A DNA stretch of 64,000 bases from Caldifermentibacillus hisashii (GTDB taxonomy: Bacteria; Bacillota; Bacilli; Bacillales; Caldibacillaceae), in assembly GCF_027568575.1 (NCBI RefSeq), contig NZ_JANUVP010000012.1, one strand, 5' to 3'. Made by a program: the position numbers and the translations under genes. The notes under the pieces were generated by a model. That model was not told the DNA's origin. It worked only from the letters and a program-made list of their open reading frames with translations, and did no database searches. Positions 63,240 through 64,000 of this stretch are shown piece by piece (the first letter of the stretch is position 1; each line of letters opens with the position of its first letter).

Positions 63240-64000
63240 ATGAGAGTGGTTGTTAAATACGGATTCATTTTTATTTTCTTTTTCTTATTCATGCCTGACC
63301 AAGGTCGTGCTTATATGGTTGATGCAGTAGATGGTTATACGATAGAACAATTAGAGGCGGATCTAAAAGGGATTAATAAACAATTTAAAAATAATTTAAC
63401 CATAAAACAAATAGGAACGAGTCATTTTCACCAGCCGATTTGGGCAATAAAACTTGGTAAAGGGGAAGAATCAATTTTACTTATCGGGGCACATCATGGC
63501 CGGGAATGGATCAGCTCTAATTTGCTTATGGTGATGTTGGAAAGATACGCTGATGCCTATCAACATAAGAAAAAAATCGGGAAATTCGATTCGAACATAT
63601 TTGATAAAGTTTCCATTTGGTTTGTACCAATGTTAAATCCGGACGGGGTAGATATTCAACAAGGGAAACTTCCGGTGCAGAACAAGCGAGATTTTATCTT
63701 CATGAATGACGGTAGTCTTAATTTTAAAAGATGGAAAGCAAATGGCATCGGAATTGATTTAAATCGGCAATATCCGTCCGGCTGGCAAGACGTTCCCGGC
63801 AGTCCTTTTCCGTCTTATAAAGGTTATAAAGGAAAGCGACCGTTTGAGGCAAAAGAAGTACAAGCAGTCGTTCGTTTTATAGAAGAAATAAATCCGATGT
63901 CGGCAATTGCTTACCATTCATCCGGGCAAGAAATTTTTTGGCAATACGGTGCCCGGCAAAATATCGTTAGGGATTATTTTTTGGCAACCAAATTAGCCGA
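63240..64000 (+). CDS. M14 family zinc carboxypeptidase, N-terminal part
   Basis: Open to the window edge (253 codons visible). A signal peptide (VVVKYGFIFIFFFLFMPDQGRA) precedes an M14 metallopeptidase domain: zinc ligands His86 and Glu89 in GAHHGREW, then NPDGVD, GIDLNRQYP and AYHSSGQEIFW with the third His. This is the gamma-glutamyl/muramoyl-peptide-type M14 group of bacilli, so a cell-wall peptide or spore role is possible. ATG at 63228 is an alternative start. Confidence 0.85.
   Translation, partial: MRVVVKYGFIFIFFFLFMPDQGRAYMVDAVDGYTIEQLEADLKGINKQFKNNLTIKQIGTSHFHQPIWAIKLGKGEESILLIGAHHGREWISSNLLMVMLERYADAYQHKKKIGKFDSNIFDKVSIWFVPMLNPDGVDIQQGKLPVQNKRDFIFMNDGSLNFKRWKANGIGIDLNRQYPSGWQDVPGSPFPSYKGYKGKRPFEAKEVQAVVRFIEEINPMSAIAYHSSGQEIFWQYGARQNIVRDYFLATKLA

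Overview
This window comes from a low-GC, endospore-forming member of the Bacillaceae. The signs are a CotD-family coat protein, a YjcZ-family sporulation peptide, a broken csgA homologue, a YhdB homologue, the appDFABC and yclNOPQ gene orders known from Bacillus subtilis, a T-box argS leader, a yybP-ykoY manganese riboswitch, a canonical four-repeat Pho box and Fur-boxed promoters. No species is claimed. No rRNA, tRNA, phage or complete insertion sequence was seen.

Layout. (1) 1-8.2 kb: the C-terminal end of an Rpn-family nuclease gene, then a complete, translationally coupled Wadjet-type SMC anti-plasmid operon in the order jetD-jetA-jetB-jetC. (2) 8.2-15.2 kb: accessory DNA holding a full-length clade-2 catalase-like protein that has lost the distal-pocket His and Asn, a REP-like element that ends two convergent genes, a DinB-family remnant, a 935-aa PLD/SF2-helicase/DUF3427 protein and a convergent NUDIX hydrolase. 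(3) 15.2-21.1 kb: an ABC exporter pair, an amidase, a YrvL-like membrane protein and a nucleoside deoxyribosyltransferase-like protein. (4) 21.2-26.9 kb: a cluster of dispersed palindromes, the PhoP-controlled pstSCAB-phoU operon, and a TerC-family Mn exporter behind a Mn riboswitch. (5) 27-33.8 kb: an appDFABC-type oligopeptide importer, followed by a two-hairpin repeat element that recurs inverted at 53.1 kb. (6) 33.8-43.2 kb: a TetR regulator, small proteins, an SDR oxidoreductase, a CYP152-like P450 interrupted by an amber codon, a FusB-type EF-G-binding protein, a sporulation small-gene cluster, DUF441 and a MerR/TipAS regulator. (7) 43.2-46.5 kb: T-box argS and the old yellow enzyme namA. 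(8) 46.9-51.8 kb: an EAL-domain protein and the Fur-controlled yclNOPQ petrobactin importer. (9) 52-64 kb: mostly housekeeping metabolism, with a C45 amidohydrolase, 6-phosphogluconolactonase, a POT peptide transporter, topB, an aldo/keto reductase, an RluA pseudouridine synthase with its yhcU neighbour, a YpsA homologue, a thioredoxin/BdbC pair, yhdB and the start of an M14 carboxypeptidase.

The points most worth a second look are the distal-pocket substitutions in the catalase, the Wadjet locus with nearby CRISPR-like direct repeats, the AT-rich PLD-helicase/NUDIX pair, one palindromic operator shared by the tetR gene and the distant fusB-type gene, several uncatalogued repeat families, and two genes broken by a single change each (the P450 and csgA). 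All calls come from reading the sequence and knowledge of the families. No database search was run.
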